Shown: positions 33,783 to 42,883, numbered from the stretch's first letter. The stretch: DNA of 64,000 bases from Rhodococcus maanshanensis NBRC 100610 (GCF_001894865.1 NZ_BCXA01000011.1:35471-99470), one strand, 5' to 3'. Made by a program: numbers and translations. Notes: generated by a model from the letters alone, not told the origin.

Positions 33783-34667
33783 ATGGATGTCGTGATCGGA
33801 CAGTTGTTCACCGGCCTGAGTATCGGGTCGATCCTGCTGCTGGCGGCGCTGGGGCTGTCGCTGACCTTTGGCCAGATGGGCGTGATCAACATGGCCCACG
33901 GTGAATTCATCATGGCCGGGTCGTACACCGCCTACGTTGTGCAACAGGTGTTCTCGACGGCGGGGGCGTCCCTGCTGATCTCTCTGCTCGTCGGCTTCCT
34001 CGTCGGAGGGGCCATGGGGGTGCTGCTCGAGGTGACCCTCGTCCAGCGGATGTACCACCGCCCGCTCGACACCCTGCTGGTGACGTTCGGTGTCGGCCTG
34101 ATCCTGCAGCAGCTCGCCCGCGACATCTTCGGGGCGCCCGCCGTCAACGTGGTCGCCCCGGAGTGGTTGTCCGGCGGCGTCGACATCCTCGGCGCCGTCG
34201 TCCCGAAGACCCGCATCTTCATCCTGGTCCTCGCCATCGTCTGCGTCGCGGTGCTGTCCGTCGCGCTCAAGACAACCCCGATGGGACGGCGGATCCGGGC
34301 CGTCGTGCAGAACCGCGACCTCGCCGAGACCAGCGGAATCTCCAGCCGCAGAACCGATATCACCACCTTCTTCATCGGCTCCGGCCTCGCGGGCGTGGCA
34401 GGCGTGGCATTGACCCTGATCGGCTCGACCAGCTCCACGGTCGGCCAGTCCTACCTCATCGACGCGTTCCTGGTGGTGGTGGTCGGCGGCCTCGGACAGA
34501 TCAAGGGCGCGGTGATCGCGGCGTTCGCCCTCGGCATCCTCAACTCCTACATCGAGTACTCGACGACCGCCTCGATCGCGAAAGTCATCCTGTTCGTGAT
34601 CATCGTCGTCTTCCTCCAGGTGCGCCCGCAGGGCCTGTTCGCCGTGAAGACAAGGAGTCTCGCATGA
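33783..34667 (+). CDS. urtB: Urea ABC transporter permease UrtB
   Basis: 294 residues, about eight membrane helices, of the LivH-type permease family with UrtB features (NMAHGEFIMAGSYTAYVVQ, and LLVTFGVGLILQQLARDIFGAP). It forms the urea channel with UrtC. The TGA stop overlaps the ATG of urtC (ATGA). Confidence 0.93.
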   Translation: MDVVIGQLFTGLSIGSILLLAALGLSLTFGQMGVINMAHGEFIMAGSYTAYVVQQVFSTAGASLLISLLVGFLVGGAMGVLLEVTLVQRMYHRPLDTLLVTFGVGLILQQLARDIFGAPAVNVVAPEWLSGGVDILGAVVPKTRIFILVLAIVCVAVLSVALKTTPMGRRIRAVVQNRDLAETSGISSRRTDITTFFIGSGLAGVAGVALTLIGSTSSTVGQSYLIDAFLVVVVGGLGQIKGAVIAAFALGILNSYIEYSTTASIAKVILFVIIVVFLQVRPQGLFAVKTRSLA

Positions 34668-35764
34668 CCGGCATGCTCACCCGTTGGCGGCCGCTCGCCG
34701 GATTCGGTCTCGCCGCCCTGGTGCTGTTCGGCCTCGCACCCGCGGTTCTCAGCGACTTCCGGCTGAACCTGCTCGGCAAGTTCCTCTGCTTCGCCATCGT
34801 CGCCGTCGGGATCGGATTGGCATGGGGCCGAGGCGGAATGCTGACCCTGGGTCAGGGTGTCTTCTTTGGACTCGGCGCCTACATGATGGCCATGCACCTC
34901 AAGATCGCGGACGCCGAACTCAAGGGCAACGACGTCCCCGACTTCATGCAGATCGCCGGGATCAGAGAGCTGCCCGGCTACTGGACTCCGTTCACCTCGC
35001 CGCTGGTCACCGTCCTCGCCATCCTCGTGGTGCCCGCACTGGTCGCGTTCGTACTCGGCCTCGGCGTGTTCAAGCGCCGGGTCAAGGGCGCCTACTTCGC
35101 CATCCTGTCCCAGGCGCTCGCGGCCGCCTTCGCGATCCTGCTGGTCGGCCAGCAGTCGATCGGAGGCAGCAACGGGCTCAACCGGTTCCGCACCTTCTTC
35201 GGGTTCAACCTCAACGACCCCGCGAACAAGCGGATGCTGTTCTTCATGGCCGCCGGGGTGCTGCTCCTGGTCGTCGCGCTGACCAGGCAGCTGATGTACA
35301 GCCGCTACGGCGAACTGCTGGTCGCGGTCCGGGACCAGGAGGAGAGGGTCCGCTTCCTCGGCTACGACCCGGCGAACATCAAGGTCGTCGCGTACGTGGT
35401 CGCGGCCTTCTTCGCCGGGATCGCCGGGGCCCTGTTCGTCCCCATCGTCGGCATCATCTCCCCCGCCGACGTCGGCATCGTCCCCTCGATCGCGTTCCTC
35501 ATCGGCGTCGCGATCGGCGGCCGCGCCACCCTGCTCGGTCCGGTGCTCGGCGCCATCGGCGTCGCATGGGCGCAGTCCACCCTGTCCGAGAACTTCCCCT
35601 CCGGCTGGATCTACGCCCAGGGCCTGCTGTTCATCGTGGTGGTCGGCTTCTTCCCCGCGGGCGTCGCCGGACTGATCGAGCTGATCCGGCGTCGCAGGCC
35701 GCGCGCCGACGCCCCCCGCGACGAGACCCCCGACGCCCTTCCCGAACTCGAGGTGGCCCGATGA
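34664..35764 (+). CDS. urtC: Urea ABC transporter permease UrtC
   Basis: 366 residues, LivM-type permease with about nine membrane helices; typical UrtC stretches are AWGRGGMLTLGQGVFFGLGAY and GGSNGLNRF. It pairs with UrtB. Start and stop overlap the neighbouring genes by four bases on both sides, so expression is coupled along the operon. Confidence 0.93.
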   Translation: MTGMLTRWRPLAGFGLAALVLFGLAPAVLSDFRLNLLGKFLCFAIVAVGIGLAWGRGGMLTLGQGVFFGLGAYMMAMHLKIADAELKGNDVPDFMQIAGIRELPGYWTPFTSPLVTVLAILVVPALVAFVLGLGVFKRRVKGAYFAILSQALAAAFAILLVGQQSIGGSNGLNRFRTFFGFNLNDPANKRMLFFMAAGVLLLVVALTRQLMYSRYGELLVAVRDQEERVRFLGYDPANIKVVAYVVAAFFAGIAGALFVPIVGIISPADVGIVPSIAFLIGVAIGGRATLLGPVLGAIGVAWAQSTLSENFPSGWIYAQGLLFIVVVGFFPAGVAGLIELIRRRRPRADAPRDETPDALPELEVAR

Positions 35765-36582
35765 CCAACGCGAGCGCTCCCGCGTTCGGCGGCAACGCCG
35801 GCATGTCCAGTCAGTACCTCGAGGTCCGAGACCTGCGGGTGACGTTCGACGGGTTCACCGCCGTCGACGGGGTCGACCTGACCCTGATGCAGGGCGACCT
35901 GCGCTTCCTCATCGGCCCCAACGGGGCAGGCAAGACCACCCTGGTCGACGCGATCACCGGCCTGGTGCCCGCGACCGGCTCGGTCGCCAAGTCCGGTGTG
36001 GAACTGATCGGCAAGAAGGTGCACAAGATCGCCCGGCTCGGCGTCGGCCGAACCTTCCAGACGGCAAGCGTTTTCGAGCAGCTGAGTGTCCTGCAGAACC
36101 TCGACATCGCGGCGGGCGCGGGCCGCTCCGCGCTGACCCTGCTCCGTCGCCGCGGCTCCGTCAGCCCTCGGATCGAGGAGGCGCTCGAGATCACCGGCCT
36201 CGGCCACCTGCGTGACAAGCCGGCCGGCATCCTCGCGCACGGCCAGAAGCAGTGGCTCGAGATCGGCATGCTGCTGGTGCAGAACGCCGACGTGCTGCTG
36301 CTCGACGAGCCCGTCGCGGGCATGAGTCACGACGAACGCGAGGAGACCGGGAACCTGTTGCGGCGCATCGGTGGTGAGCGAACGGTTGTCGTCGTCGAGC
36401 ACGACATGGACTTCATGCGCGCGTTCGCCACCTCCGTCACCGTGCTGCACGCGGGCAAGGTCCTCGCCGAGGGCACGGTGGAGCAGGTCCAGGCCGACCC
36501 GAAGGTGCAGCAGGTCTACCTCGGCACCGCCTCCGCCGCCGAGCCCGAGCCCACCGCCACGAAGGAGACCGAGAATGCTTGA
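35761..36582 (+). CDS. urtD: Urea ABC transporter ATP-binding protein UrtD
   Basis: 273 residues. Walker A GPNGAGKTT, Walker B VLLLDEPVAGM and the H-loop in VEHDMDFM are present. The signature motif reads LAHGQKQWLEIGM, the variant usual in UrtD rather than LSGGQ. It powers transport together with UrtE on the inner face of the membrane. The ATG overlaps the urtC stop. Confidence 0.93.
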   Translation: MTNASAPAFGGNAGMSSQYLEVRDLRVTFDGFTAVDGVDLTLMQGDLRFLIGPNGAGKTTLVDAITGLVPATGSVAKSGVELIGKKVHKIARLGVGRTFQTASVFEQLSVLQNLDIAAGAGRSALTLLRRRGSVSPRIEEALEITGLGHLRDKPAGILAHGQKQWLEIGMLLVQNADVLLLDEPVAGMSHDEREETGNLLRRIGGERTVVVVEHDMDFMRAFATSVTVLHAGKVLAEGTVEQVQADPKVQQVYLGTASAAEPEPTATKETENA

Positions 36583-37282
36583 GCTGAGGGACGTTCGCGC
36601 CGGCTACGGTCGCACCGAGGTCATCCACGGCGTGACCGTCGAGGTGCCCGCCGACGGGGTGGCCGCGGTGATGGGGCACAACGGGGCGGGCAAGACCACC
36701 CTGCTCCGGGCCGCGGTCGGGCTGCTGAAGATCAACTCGGGCCAGGTGCTGTTCGACGGCGAGGACGTCAGCAAGCTGCGCCCCAGCGCAAGGGTGGCCC
36801 GCGGCCTGGCCTATGTGCCGCAGGGACAGCAGTCCTTCGGGCAGCTCACCACGGCGGAGAACCTGCAGGTGGTGGCTGACGGACGCAAGCGGGGACGGGC
36901 GCTGATCGACGAATCCCTCGACCTGTTCCCCGCCCTCAAGGGCCTGCTCACCCGGCGGGCCGGGCTGCTGTCGGGCGGCCAACGTCAGCAGCTCGCGATC
37001 GCCCGCGCCCTGATCACCGAGCCGAGGATGCTCATCCTGGACGAGCCGACCGAGGGCATCCAGCCGTCCGTGGTCGCGGAGATCGAGAGCACCATCGTCG
37101 CGCTCACCGGCCGCGGCGGTCTCGGCGTGCTGCTGGTGGAGCAGCACATCGGCTTCGCCCTCCAGGCGGCACAGAGCTACTACGTGCTCGAGTCCGGGCG
37201 GATCACCTCGACCGGCGAAGGCGGCCGCGGCGTGCGATCGCCCGGCGCGGAGACCGCCGTCCGCGCGGCGATGGCCATCTGA
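36575..37282 (+). CDS. urtE: Urea ABC transporter ATP-binding protein UrtE
   Basis: 235 residues, LivF-type ATPase. Walker A GHNGAGKTT, signature LSGGQRQQLAIARAL, Walker B MLILDEPTEGIQPSV and the switch His in VEQHIGF are all intact. It overlaps urtD by eight bases and is followed two bases later by a GntR gene. Confidence 0.93.
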   Translation: MLELRDVRAGYGRTEVIHGVTVEVPADGVAAVMGHNGAGKTTLLRAAVGLLKINSGQVLFDGEDVSKLRPSARVARGLAYVPQGQQSFGQLTTAENLQVVADGRKRGRALIDESLDLFPALKGLLTRRAGLLSGGQRQQLAIARALITEPRMLILDEPTEGIQPSVVAEIESTIVALTGRGGLGVLLVEQHIGFALQAAQSYYVLESGRITSTGEGGRGVRSPGAETAVRAAMAI

Positions 37283-37284
37283 CC

Positions 37285-37995
37285 TTGGCCGCGAGATCGC
37301 GGGCGCGTCAGGAACATTCACACCTGGGAGAGCAGGTGTACCGGGCGCTTCGCGATGACCTGGTCCGCGGACGGTTCAGCCCGCTCGACCGGCTAGGCGA
37401 GGAACGCCTCGCCGAGCTGTACGGCGTCTCCCGCACCCCGGTGCGGGAGGCGCTGGCCAGGTTGCTGTCGGAGGAGCTCGTCGCCCGGGAGGACGGCGGG
37501 CTGTTCCCCTACCGGCCGAGGTTCGAGGACCTGCACGGCCTGTACGAGCTCCGGATGACCGTCGAGCTGAGGGGCATCGACCGGGTCATCGAGGACCGCA
37601 GACTCGAACACGCGCAGGACATCCTGCGCGCCGAGCTCGAGCGCTGGACCCGGATGCGAGCGGAGCCGCCCGCGCCCGGCCCGGACTTCATCGCGAGCGA
37701 CGAGGCCTTCCACGCCGCGCTGCTGCAGGCCTCGGGCAATCCGGCACTGACGGAGGCGCTGAACTCGGTGCACAGCAAGCTGCGCCCGGTGCGTCGGCTC
37801 GACCCGTGGACCCAGGAACGCGTCCGCGCCACCATCGACTCACACCTGAAGATCGTCCGCGGCCTGCTCGCAGGGGATCTGGGGCCCGCGGCCGGTGAGC
37901 TGCACCTGCACCTGATCCGGTCAAGGGACCTGGTCGTCGAGCGCACCGGCCAGGCGGTGGCCAGCTCCGCGATGGCCCGCGCGATCCGCGAGTAG
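37285..37995 (+). CDS. GntR family regulator at the end of the urt operon
   Basis: 236 residues from a TTG at 37285; no in-frame ATG precedes the DNA-binding domain. The winged helix-turn-helix covers about 12-75 (LGEQVYRALRDDLVRGRFSPLDRL, SRTPVREALARL split over the motif), and the FCD-type all-helical effector domain fills the rest. It starts two bases after urtE and is probably cotranscribed with it, so it may sense nitrogen or a urea-linked ligand and control the operon through the half-sites at 32365-32397. The ligand is unknown. Confidence 0.85.
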   Translation: MAARSRARQEHSHLGEQVYRALRDDLVRGRFSPLDRLGEERLAELYGVSRTPVREALARLLSEELVAREDGGLFPYRPRFEDLHGLYELRMTVELRGIDRVIEDRRLEHAQDILRAELERWTRMRAEPPAPGPDFIASDEAFHAALLQASGNPALTEALNSVHSKLRPVRRLDPWTQERVRATIDSHLKIVRGLLAGDLGPAAGELHLHLIRSRDLVVERTGQAVASSAMARAIRE

Positions 37996-38000
37996 CCGTC

Positions 38001-38063
38001 CGCCGAGTGTGCACTTGTGGTCGCCCGCTCCCGGGCGATGCCCCGACAGGTGCACGCTCGACG
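38001..38063. repeat. Dispersed palindromic repeat, copy B
   Basis: CGCCGAGTGTGCA (38001-38013) opposite TGCACGCTCGACG (38051-38063), two mismatches between arms. It lies just after the GntR gene. The inner CGATGCCCCG is shared with copy A. Confidence 0.8.
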
Positions 38064-38157
38064 GGCCCGCCGGACCGCGAATGTGCGCCGCGCTCGGGGG
38101 CGTCCGGTGTAGCGTTTTTCCTACCGTTGAGTAAGGACACAGAGGGTGTGGAACGCG

Positions 38158-39039
38158 ATGGCAAGAAGTCTCGAGGAGGGGCTGGCTGGGCGCCGCGTCC
38201 TGATCACCGGCGCGGCCAGGAGCATCGGGGCCGCCCTCGCCAAGCGGCTGCACGCCCACGGCGCGAAGGTCGGCCTGCTCGGGCTCGAGCGTGAACTGCT
38301 CGAACAGGTGGCGACGGCGTGCGGCAACGCCCCATGGCGCTACTGCGACGTGCGCGACCACACTCAGGTAGATGCGGCCGTCGCGGGGATCGTCGACGAA
38401 CTGGGCGGGCTCGACGTGGTGATCGCCAACGCGGGAGTCGGGGCACAGCTGCCGATGCTCGGCGGCGACCCGGCGGTCATGCAGCGCATCGTCGACGTCA
38501 ACCTGATGGGCACCTACTACACCCTGCGCGCCGCGGGCGAGCACATCGGCCACCGCGACGGGTACGCGCTGATCATCACCTCCGGAGCTGTCGGGGCTCA
38601 GCTCCCCCTGCTCGGGGCGTACAGCGCGACTGCGGCAGCGGCCGAGGCGCTCGGCAACACGCTGCGGGTGGAGATGCGCCACCTCGGCACCCGCGTCGGC
38701 GTCGGGTACCTCGGCGAGATCGACACCGACATGATCTCGATCGGCTTCGACACGGCCGCAGCGGACAAGATCAAGTGGTCGGGAATGTTCACCGCGATGT
38801 CCCCGCTCGAGGTCGCGATCACCGCCTTCGAGAAGGGAATCGCGCGGCGCCGCAAGCGGATCTACGCACCGGGCTGGGTCGGCGGGCTGCTGCACTGCCG
38901 GATGGCGGCGCAGCGGATCGTCGAGCTCCGGCCGCAGCCGCACATGGCGCAGGCGCTGGCCATCGCTCGGACCGAGCACACCAGGTACACCACCGTGCAA
39001 CCCGAGCTGCCGCTCCGTCTCTCGGACAGCGCCCGATGA
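38158..39039 (+). CDS. SDR family protein lacking the catalytic lysine
   Basis: 293 residues from the ATG at 38158 (AGAGGG upstream). Short-chain dehydrogenase fold with the nucleotide motif VLITGAARSIGAAL, NAG in VVIANAGVG, Ser in ITSGAVGAQ and Tyr155 in GAYSATAAAAEAL. The family motif YxxxK reads Y-S-A-T-A here, so the active-site Lys is Ala159. Normal dehydrogenase chemistry is doubtful. The end overlaps the next gene by four bases, so both form an operon. Confidence 0.82.
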   Translation: MARSLEEGLAGRRVLITGAARSIGAALAKRLHAHGAKVGLLGLERELLEQVATACGNAPWRYCDVRDHTQVDAAVAGIVDELGGLDVVIANAGVGAQLPMLGGDPAVMQRIVDVNLMGTYYTLRAAGEHIGHRDGYALIITSGAVGAQLPLLGAYSATAAAAEALGNTLRVEMRHLGTRVGVGYLGEIDTDMISIGFDTAAADKIKWSGMFTAMSPLEVAITAFEKGIARRRKRIYAPGWVGGLLHCRMAAQRIVELRPQPHMAQALAIARTEHTRYTTVQPELPLRLSDSAR

Positions 39040-39575
39040 GCGCGCGGATCACCCCGGGCGGCCTGCGCCAGCTCGGGCCGATCAACTGGGTGGTGTGGCG
39101 GGTGCTGTCGACGGTCTCGGGCACCCCTGACGCGCAGCTGTTCAGCACGCTCGGCCGCACCAAGGGCACCTTCCGCGGCTGGCTGCACTTCGGCGCGGGA
39201 CTGATGCCGGGCGGCCGGATCTCCCGGCACGAGACCGAGCTGATCATCCTGCGCGTCGCGCACCTGCGCGGCTGCGACTACGAGATGGACCACCACATCC
39301 GGCTGGGCAGGCGGGCGGGGGTGACCCCCGAGCTGCTCGACCGGGTGCTGGCCGGGCCGGAGGCACCCGGCTGGAGCGATCGGCACCGGGCGATGCTGGC
39401 GGCGGTCGACACGCTGGTCGCCACGAAGGACCTCGACGACGCGCACTGGTCGGCGCTGGCCGCGCACCTCGACGAGCGCCGGATGATCGAATTCCTGCTG
39501 CTGGTCGGCCAGTACGACATGCTCGCCACCACGATCGGCACGCTGCGCCTGGACCGGGACAGCTTCCGCCGGTAG
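39036..39575 (+). CDS. Carboxymuconolactone decarboxylase family protein
   Basis: 179 residues from the ATG overlapping the SDR stop. AhpD/CMD-type helical fold with the segment ETELIILRVAHLRGCDYEMDHHIR split around a single Cys. The CxxC pair of true AhpD peroxidases is absent: the position after GC holds DYEMDHH. Many mycobacterial relatives (for example next to ramB) share this single-Cys form. Function is unknown; a peroxidase role is unlikely. Confidence 0.8.
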   Translation: MSARITPGGLRQLGPINWVVWRVLSTVSGTPDAQLFSTLGRTKGTFRGWLHFGAGLMPGGRISRHETELIILRVAHLRGCDYEMDHHIRLGRRAGVTPELLDRVLAGPEAPGWSDRHRAMLAAVDTLVATKDLDDAHWSALAAHLDERRMIEFLLLVGQYDMLATTIGTLRLDRDSFRR

Positions 39576-39741
39576 CCCAGCCGTGCTCACACGCGCCCGC
39601 CCGCGGCAAGCCGGGACGGCCCCGATGTGACGATGGCAACCCGACCAGCCGTTTTGATTGACCGTCGGCCGCGCCCGTCGGTAGCGTCCGGCCTCTTGGG
39701 CCGAGACGCGAGTCCGTGCCTCCCGACGGCAGGAATTCAGC

Positions 39742-41358
39742 ATGTCCACTGATACACGGGACGTCCACGGCGGCCTCACGGGATCCGCGATCACCGAGAA
39801 CCCGAACCACGAACGGCGCTGGCTGGTGCTGTGCATCGTCGCCCTCGCGCAGCTCACGGTGGTCCTCGACGGCACCATCGTCTCGATCGCGCTCCCCGAC
39901 GCCCAGGTCGAGCTGGGCATCAGCGACTCCGACCGTCAATGGGTGGTCACCGCGTATGCGCTCGCGTTCGGCGCGCTGCTGCTGCTCGGCGGCCGCGTCG
40001 CCGACTACTGGGGACGTAAGCGTTCGTTCATGGTCGGCATGGCCGGCTTCGCCGCAGCCTCCGCGATCGGGGGCTTCGCCCAGAACGGCATGCAGCTGTT
40101 CACCGCCCGCGCCCTGCAGGGCGTGTTCGCGGCGCTGCTCGCCCCGGCCGCGCTGGCGATCCTCACCACCACGTTCATCGGCGAGAAGGAACGCGCCAAG
40201 GCCTTCGCCGTGTTCGGCGCGATCTCCGGCGGCGGCGCCGCCATCGGCCTGCTGCTCGGTGGCTTCCTCACCCAGTACGTCGACTGGCGCTGGTGCCTGC
40301 TGGTGAACATCCCCGTCGCGATCTTCGCGATCGCGCTCACCGCTCCGATCGTCCGGGAGACCAGGGCGCACGGCGACACCAGTTACGACGTCCCCGGCAC
40401 CGTGCTCATCGCGATCGGGCTCGGCTCCCTCGTCTACGGCTTCACCCAGGCGGAGAAACACGGCTGGGCCGGGGCGCAGACCGTCGGATTCATCGGCCTC
40501 GGACTGATCGCACTTGCGCTGTTCGTCCTGGTCGAGAAGCGCTCGAAGAACCCGCTGCTGCCCCTGTCGGTGCCGTGGCATCGCGACCGCGGCGCCTCGT
40601 TCATCGGCTCGATGCTGGTGGGCTCCGCGCTGCTCGGCGGCACCCTGTACCTGACGTTCTACCTGCAGATCGTGCTCGGCTTCAGCCCGGTGGCCGCAGG
40701 CTTCGGCTCGCTGCCGATGGCGATCTTCATCGTGATGGCGGCGGGCATCTCGGCCCAGCTGAGCACCAAGATCGGGCCGAAGCCGCTGATGGTCGTGGGG
40801 CCGCTCGTCGCCGCCGTCGGGCTGGCGCTGCTGACGCAGATCGGGGTCGACAGCTCGTACTGGACGCACGTGCTCCCCGGCCTTGCCACGTTCGGGTTCG
40901 GCCTCGGCCTGCTGATGGTGCCGATGCAGAACCTGTCGCTGATCGGCGTCGAGGATCACGACGCGGGCGCCGCGAGCGCGCTGGCCAACGCCACCATCCA
41001 GATCGGCGGGGCGCTCGGCACCGCGCTGTTCACCACGATCTACGTCTCCGCGAAGTCGGCGTGGGGCTCGGCCAACGCCGCCCCGACCCCGCCCGCGGGC
41101 GTCCCGGCGAGCGCGATCCCGGCAGACCTGGCCACCGCCGTGCCGCCGACCGCGGAGGAACTGGCGGCGCTGCCCGCCCCGGTGCAGGAGTTCATCGGCG
41201 CGCTCAAGGAACACGCGTTCACCGCCGAGGTCTCCGGCTACGCGCACGTCTTCGGCTGGGCCGCGGCGCTGATCGCGGTGATCACTCCGCTGGTCGTCGT
41301 GCTGGTCCGCGCGAAGAAGGGCGACCTGCCCGACGAGGCACCGGTCGGGATGCACTAG
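39742..41358 (+). CDS. MFS drug exporter, DHA2 (14-helix) family
   Basis: 538 residues with fourteen predicted membrane helices. Typical motifs are LDGTIVSIALP in helix 1, GGRVADYWGRKR (motif A) and the extended loop after GFLTQYVDWRWCLLVNIP. The last periplasmic loop is Ala/Pro-rich. Proton-driven export of hydrophobic compounds is the usual role. A palindromic terminator follows and the gene on the other side is convergent. Confidence 0.9.
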   Translation: MSTDTRDVHGGLTGSAITENPNHERRWLVLCIVALAQLTVVLDGTIVSIALPDAQVELGISDSDRQWVVTAYALAFGALLLLGGRVADYWGRKRSFMVGMAGFAAASAIGGFAQNGMQLFTARALQGVFAALLAPAALAILTTTFIGEKERAKAFAVFGAISGGGAAIGLLLGGFLTQYVDWRWCLLVNIPVAIFAIALTAPIVRETRAHGDTSYDVPGTVLIAIGLGSLVYGFTQAEKHGWAGAQTVGFIGLGLIALALFVLVEKRSKNPLLPLSVPWHRDRGASFIGSMLVGSALLGGTLYLTFYLQIVLGFSPVAAGFGSLPMAIFIVMAAGISAQLSTKIGPKPLMVVGPLVAAVGLALLTQIGVDSSYWTHVLPGLATFGFGLGLLMVPMQNLSLIGVEDHDAGAASALANATIQIGGALGTALFTTIYVSAKSAWGSANAAPTPPAGVPASAIPADLATAVPPTAEELAALPAPVQEFIGALKEHAFTAEVSGYAHVFGWAAALIAVITPLVVVLVRAKKGDLPDEAPVGMH

Positions 41359-41368
41359 GCGGCTACGC

Positions 41369-41418
41369 CGCCTGTGCGCGGTTGACGAGTGCAGGGACTC
41401 GTCAACCGCGCACGGGCG
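41369..41418. terminator. Bidirectional terminator between MFS and QorB-like genes
   Basis: GTGCGCGGTTGACGAGT pairs perfectly with ACTCGTCAACCGCGCAC over GCAGGG, and flanking bases extend the stem. The right flank CGCGCACGGGCGC also occurs in the hairpin at 22566-22617. Confidence 0.85.
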
Positions 41419-41426
41419 CGGAGCGC

Positions 41427-42281
41427 CTACAGCGCCGCGCGAAGGACCTCCGCCACCGGGGTGGACGAGCGACCGATCAGGGTCTGCAGGTCGCCGCTCG
41501 TGGTGTCCAGCGCACCCGTCTTCACGCCGGTGTCGGAGTCCGCGAGCATCGCCGCGATCGGGGCGGGCAGCCCGGCGCCCTCGAGGATCGACTGGTACTG
41601 CTCCTGGGCGAGGTCCTGGTACTCGACCGGCGCACCCGCGACCTCCGAGATCTGCTGCGCCAGTTCGCTGTACGTCAGGCGCTGGTCGCCCCCGAGTTCG
41701 TAGACCCGGCCCGTCTGACCGTCCGCGAGCAGCACAGCCGCGGCCGCGTCGGCGTAATCGGCCCTCGCCGCGGCGGCCACCCGGCCCGCGCCCGCTGCGC
41801 CGGCCAGCACGCCACGCTCGACGGTGCCGGCCAGGTCGTTGGTGTAGTTCTCCCAGTACCAGCCGTTGCGCAGCAGGGCGTGGTCGATGCCGGACGCGGC
41901 CAGCAGCTCCTCGGTGGCCTTGTGCTCCTGCGCCAGGATCAGCGCGCTGTTCGCGGCGTCGAGCACGGAGGTGTAGGCGACGAACGCCACGCCCGCGGCC
42001 TTGGCCGCCTCGATGATGTTGGTGTGCTGCGGTATCCGCCTGCCGATCTCGCTGCCCGAGATCAGCAGCAGCTTGTCGACGCCTGCGAGCGCAGACTCGA
42101 GCGCAGGACGGTCCGCGTAGTCGGCCGCGCGCACCTGCACACCCTGCGCCGCGAGGTCGGCGGCCTTGGCCGGGTCGCGGACAACGGCGACCAGGTCGCC
42201 CGCCTCGGCACCGCGCGCCAGCAGCGATTCGACGACGAGGCGGCCGAGGTGCCCGGTGGCACCGGTGATGGCGATGGTCAT
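41427..42281 (-). CDS. NmrA/QorB-type NAD(P)H quinone oxidoreductase
   Basis: 284 residues from the ATG at 42281. Atypical SDR of the NmrA/QOR2 group: nucleotide motif IAITGATGHLGRLVVESLL, then LLLISGSEIG and RNGWYWENYTNDL, which is typical of QorB. It probably reduces quinones with NADPH in the cytosol. It is divergent from an HxlR gene, the same pairing as qor2-qorR in C. glutamicum, with a palindrome in between. Confidence 0.88.
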   Translation of the reverse strand: MTIAITGATGHLGRLVVESLLARGAEAGDLVAVVRDPAKAADLAAQGVQVRAADYADRPALESALAGVDKLLLISGSEIGRRIPQHTNIIEAAKAAGVAFVAYTSVLDAANSALILAQEHKATEELLAASGIDHALLRNGWYWENYTNDLAGTVERGVLAGAAGAGRVAAAARADYADAAAAVLLADGQTGRVYELGGDQRLTYSELAQQISEVAGAPVEYQDLAQEQYQSILEGAGLPAPIAAMLADSDTGVKTGALDTTSGDLQTLIGRSSTPVAEVLRAAL

Positions 42282-42345
42282 GTGCACTCCTAGGTGTCGC
42301 GAGTCAGTTGAGTTGACGCTTCAAACAAACCGTCCGGCTCCATCA

Positions 42346-42368
42346 TGCACTAATTATTCGTAAGTGCA
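42346..42368. promoter_or_regulatory. Operator between QorB-like and HxlR genes
   Basis: TGCACT-N11-AGTGCA, perfect 6-base arms, in an AT-rich spacer. It lies in the divergent promoter region and is the likely HxlR site. Confidence 0.6.
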
Positions 42369-42416
42369 ACCCATGGAGTTAGCGCTGCGGTATCGGTGGG
42401 TAGTAGCCTGGCGTCC

Positions 42417-42812
42417 ATGACCGACCCCGACCTGCCGGCATCCGAACCCGGCCTCGCCTTCGCGGCCGACGTGTTCGAGCGCGCCTGCGCCTCTCGGGAG
42501 GTGATCCAGACGGTCACCGGGCGGTGGGGCACGCTCGCCCTGGCCGCCCTGGCCGAGGGCCCCTACCGCTTCAGTGCGCTGCGGCGACGCGTCGACGGCG
42601 TCAGCGAGCGGATGCTGTCGCAGACCCTGCAGGCCCTCGAGCGGGACGGGCTCGTCGACCGCGCAGTGCTGACGACGATCCCCCCGAAGGTCGAGTACAG
42701 CCTCACCGACCTCGGCGCTGAGGTGGCGGCGCAGCTGACCGGCCTGATCCACCTGGTCGAAACCCGGATGCCGGCGATCACCGAGGCACAGGCGGACTAC
42801 GACGCCCGCTGA
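42417..42812 (+). CDS. HxlR family redox regulator, QorR-like
   Basis: 131 residues. HxlR winged helix: TGRWGTLALAALAEGPYRFSAL split by the loop, then SERMLSQTLQALERDGLVDR and a wing. There is exactly one cysteine, Cys24, near the N-terminus, as in QorR-type sensors whose N-terminal Cys reacts with oxidants. It is divergent from the QorB-like gene and should release the TGCACT palindrome under oxidative stress. The redox role is inferred. Confidence 0.85.
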   Translation: MTDPDLPASEPGLAFAADVFERACASREVIQTVTGRWGTLALAALAEGPYRFSALRRRVDGVSERMLSQTLQALERDGLVDRAVLTTIPPKVEYSLTDLGAEVAAQLTGLIHLVETRMPAITEAQADYDAR

Positions 42813-42834
42813 GGCGGCTCCGCCCGAAACGACA

Positions 42835-42871
42835 GAAGGGGGCGTCCGGCACACGGCCGGACGCCCCCTTC
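42835..42871. terminator. Bidirectional terminator between HxlR and lpd genes
   Basis: GAAGGGGGCGTCCGGC pairs with GCCGGACGCCCCCTTC over a short loop. It stands between two convergent genes. Confidence 0.9.
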
Positions 42872-42883
42872 TCGGAGCTGGTG

